Positions 5,009 through 5,911 of a stretch of 5,911 nt of DNA are shown here, piece by piece. The stretch is from Ga0074130 sp035565355. GTDB lineage: Bacteria; Pseudomonadota; Gammaproteobacteria; Burkholderiales; Rhodocyclaceae. Every line of letters starts with the position of its first letter. Positions within the stretch are counted from its first letter, which is position 1. The translations under genes and the position numbers were made by a program. The stretch is taken from contig DATMSM010000034.1 of the NCBI GenBank assembly GCA_035565355.1, forward strand, positions 1 to 5,911. The letters are read 5' to 3'. The notes beneath the pieces are model-generated. The model made no database searches. It was given only the letters and a program-made list of their open reading frames with translations, and was not told where the DNA came from.

Positions 5009-5911
5009 TCAGCCGAGGATTTCTTCGTGGAAAAGCTTCCACTCGCTGCCTTGGCGCAGCCAGTACTGGCGCCGGGTGCGCCCGCTTTTCTCGCCTTCGA
5101 AGACCTCGCCGAAGGTGGCGACCATGGTGTCGTCGCCGTCGCGCCAATGCAGGAAGGACATGTCCTTGAATTGCACGCGCCTGCCCTGGGCATATTCCAC
5201 TTCGTCGTGGAGCACCGAAAAACCGTCGGTGTTTTTCTTGTTGCTGCTGTTGCGCTGGAAATCGGGCAAATAGAATTTCTTCAATTGCGCTTCATTGCCA
5301 TTGGCCCTGGCATTTTTCCAGGCCGAAATTGCGCTGGCGAAGGTCTGGGCTTCCTTTTCGGCCTGGGGGCGCGAAATCCATTGCAGGCTGGGCGCGGTGA
5401 CCACGGGGGTGGCGCCGATCTGCACCTTGCGCAGGAGCTGTTTCAGGTCGGGATTGGCCATGACGACGCAGCCGTCGCTGGCCAGCGGCGCGCGCGAGAA
5501 CTGCTGGGGCGGGGTGCCGTGCAGCCAGATGCCGCTGCCGGTCTTGCCGCGCCGCACGTCGTAGGGGTTGGGGTAGTTGATGGGCAGCGCGCCGGCACCA
5601 TAGAAGTCGCGCAGCGACTTCGGGTCGAGGCTGCTGGTGACGTAGTAAACGCCCAGCGGCGTGCGCGCGTCGCCCTCGGTGGCCTTGCCGATGCCGGACT
5701 TGCCGACGGAAACGTAGTAGTCGGCCACCAGCTGCAGCCCCTTGTCGGAGTTCTCGAGCAGGTAGAGCCGCGAGCGCGAGGCGTCGACCGCAATGGCATA
5801 GCGGCTGCGGGTGGACAGCGCCAGGAACTGCGAAGGCACGGTGCCGGCCGGCGGTCTCTCGCGCAGGGCCTGCAGGCGGTGGCGGAATTCCTCGCGCAGG
5901 TCGGCCATGGC
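5009..5911 (-). CDS. L,D-transpeptidase-like (YkuD) protein with C-terminal NTF2-like domain, 5'-truncated by the window edge
   Basis: At least 299 residues, open to the right edge. A Met codon at 5908 lies one codon inside the window, but MADLREEFRHRLQALRERPP reads as an internal helix, so the true start and any export signal probably lie outside. Numbering from that Met, a YkuD domain spans about 36-172. It has HGTPP with H130 and SDGCVV with S144 and the catalytic Cys C147, the His-Ser-Cys layout of YkuD enzymes that act on murein meso-DAP stems in the periplasm. The usual Arg or Asn two residues after the Cys is V149, a form I associate with YafK/DpaA-like or Cds6-like branches, so 3-3 cross-linking should not be assumed. 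Residues about 185-299 look like an NTF2-like (Cds6-type) domain (FASAISAWKNARANGNEAQL; ending QYWLRQGSEWKLFHEEILG). It is separated from flp by 414 bp and need not belong to the pilus system. Confidence 0.85.
   Translation of the reverse strand, partial: AMADLREEFRHRLQALRERPPAGTVPSQFLALSTRSRYAIAVDASRSRLYLLENSDKGLQLVADYYVSVGKSGIGKATEGDARTPLGVYYVTSSLDPKSLRDFYGAGALPINYPNPYDVRRGKTGSGIWLHGTPPQQFSRAPLASDGCVVMANPDLKQLLRKVQIGATPVVTAPSLQWISRPQAEKEAQTFASAISAWKNARANGNEAQLKKFYLPDFQRNSSNKKNTDGFSVLHDEVEYAQGRRVQFKDMSFLHWRDGDDTMVATFGEVFEGEKSGRTRRQYWLRQGSEWKLFHEEILG

Noticed and set aside
4833..5273. 146-codon plus-strand open frame starting in the intergenic region
   Set aside because: Most of it is antisense to the well-supported L,D-transpeptidase gene, its start has no ribosome-binding site, and the product shows no recognisable domain.

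Overview
The window is GC-rich, and every confident gene lies on the minus strand, so it reads right to left. Gene order and protein character suggest a betaproteobacterium of the Burkholderiales, perhaps a Comamonadaceae/Variovorax-like genome. That placement is an inference from general appearance, not from a search.

Layout in the direction of transcription: (1) at the right edge, a YkuD-type L,D-transpeptidase-like protein with a C-terminal NTF2-like domain, whose 5' end runs off the window (5009-5911). (2) A gene-free stretch of 414 bp (4595-5008) holding many inverted repeats, nine GTTAC/GTAAC motifs and a plausible sigma70 promoter for the pilus genes. (3) The first half of a Tad (tight adherence, Flp type IVb) pilus operon: flp pilin (4409-4594), prepilin peptidase cpaA/tadV (3912-4412, TTG start overlapping the flp stop), cpaB/rcpC (2856-3845), secretin cpaC/rcpA (1439-2806), cpaE/tadZ (120-1403), and the first 36 codons of the motor ATPase cpaF/tadA (1-110), cut by the left edge.

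Together these genes make and export a thin adhesive Flp pilus. CpaA processes the Flp prepilin at the inner membrane. CpaE positions the machine at the membrane, and CpaF supplies ATP-driven force. CpaB is a periplasmic partner of the CpaC outer-membrane secretin. The platform proteins TadB/TadC and the TPR or minor pilin genes would be expected beyond the left edge. No cpaD/rcpB gene lies between cpaC and cpaE.

The coding content is a recognisable, intact Tad locus, and I see no unknown multigene system. The least explained part is the intergenic region upstream of flp. It has competing inverted repeats that could form alternative RNA structures, and a strong local enrichment of GTTAC that suggests binding sites for an unidentified regulator of the pilus operon.
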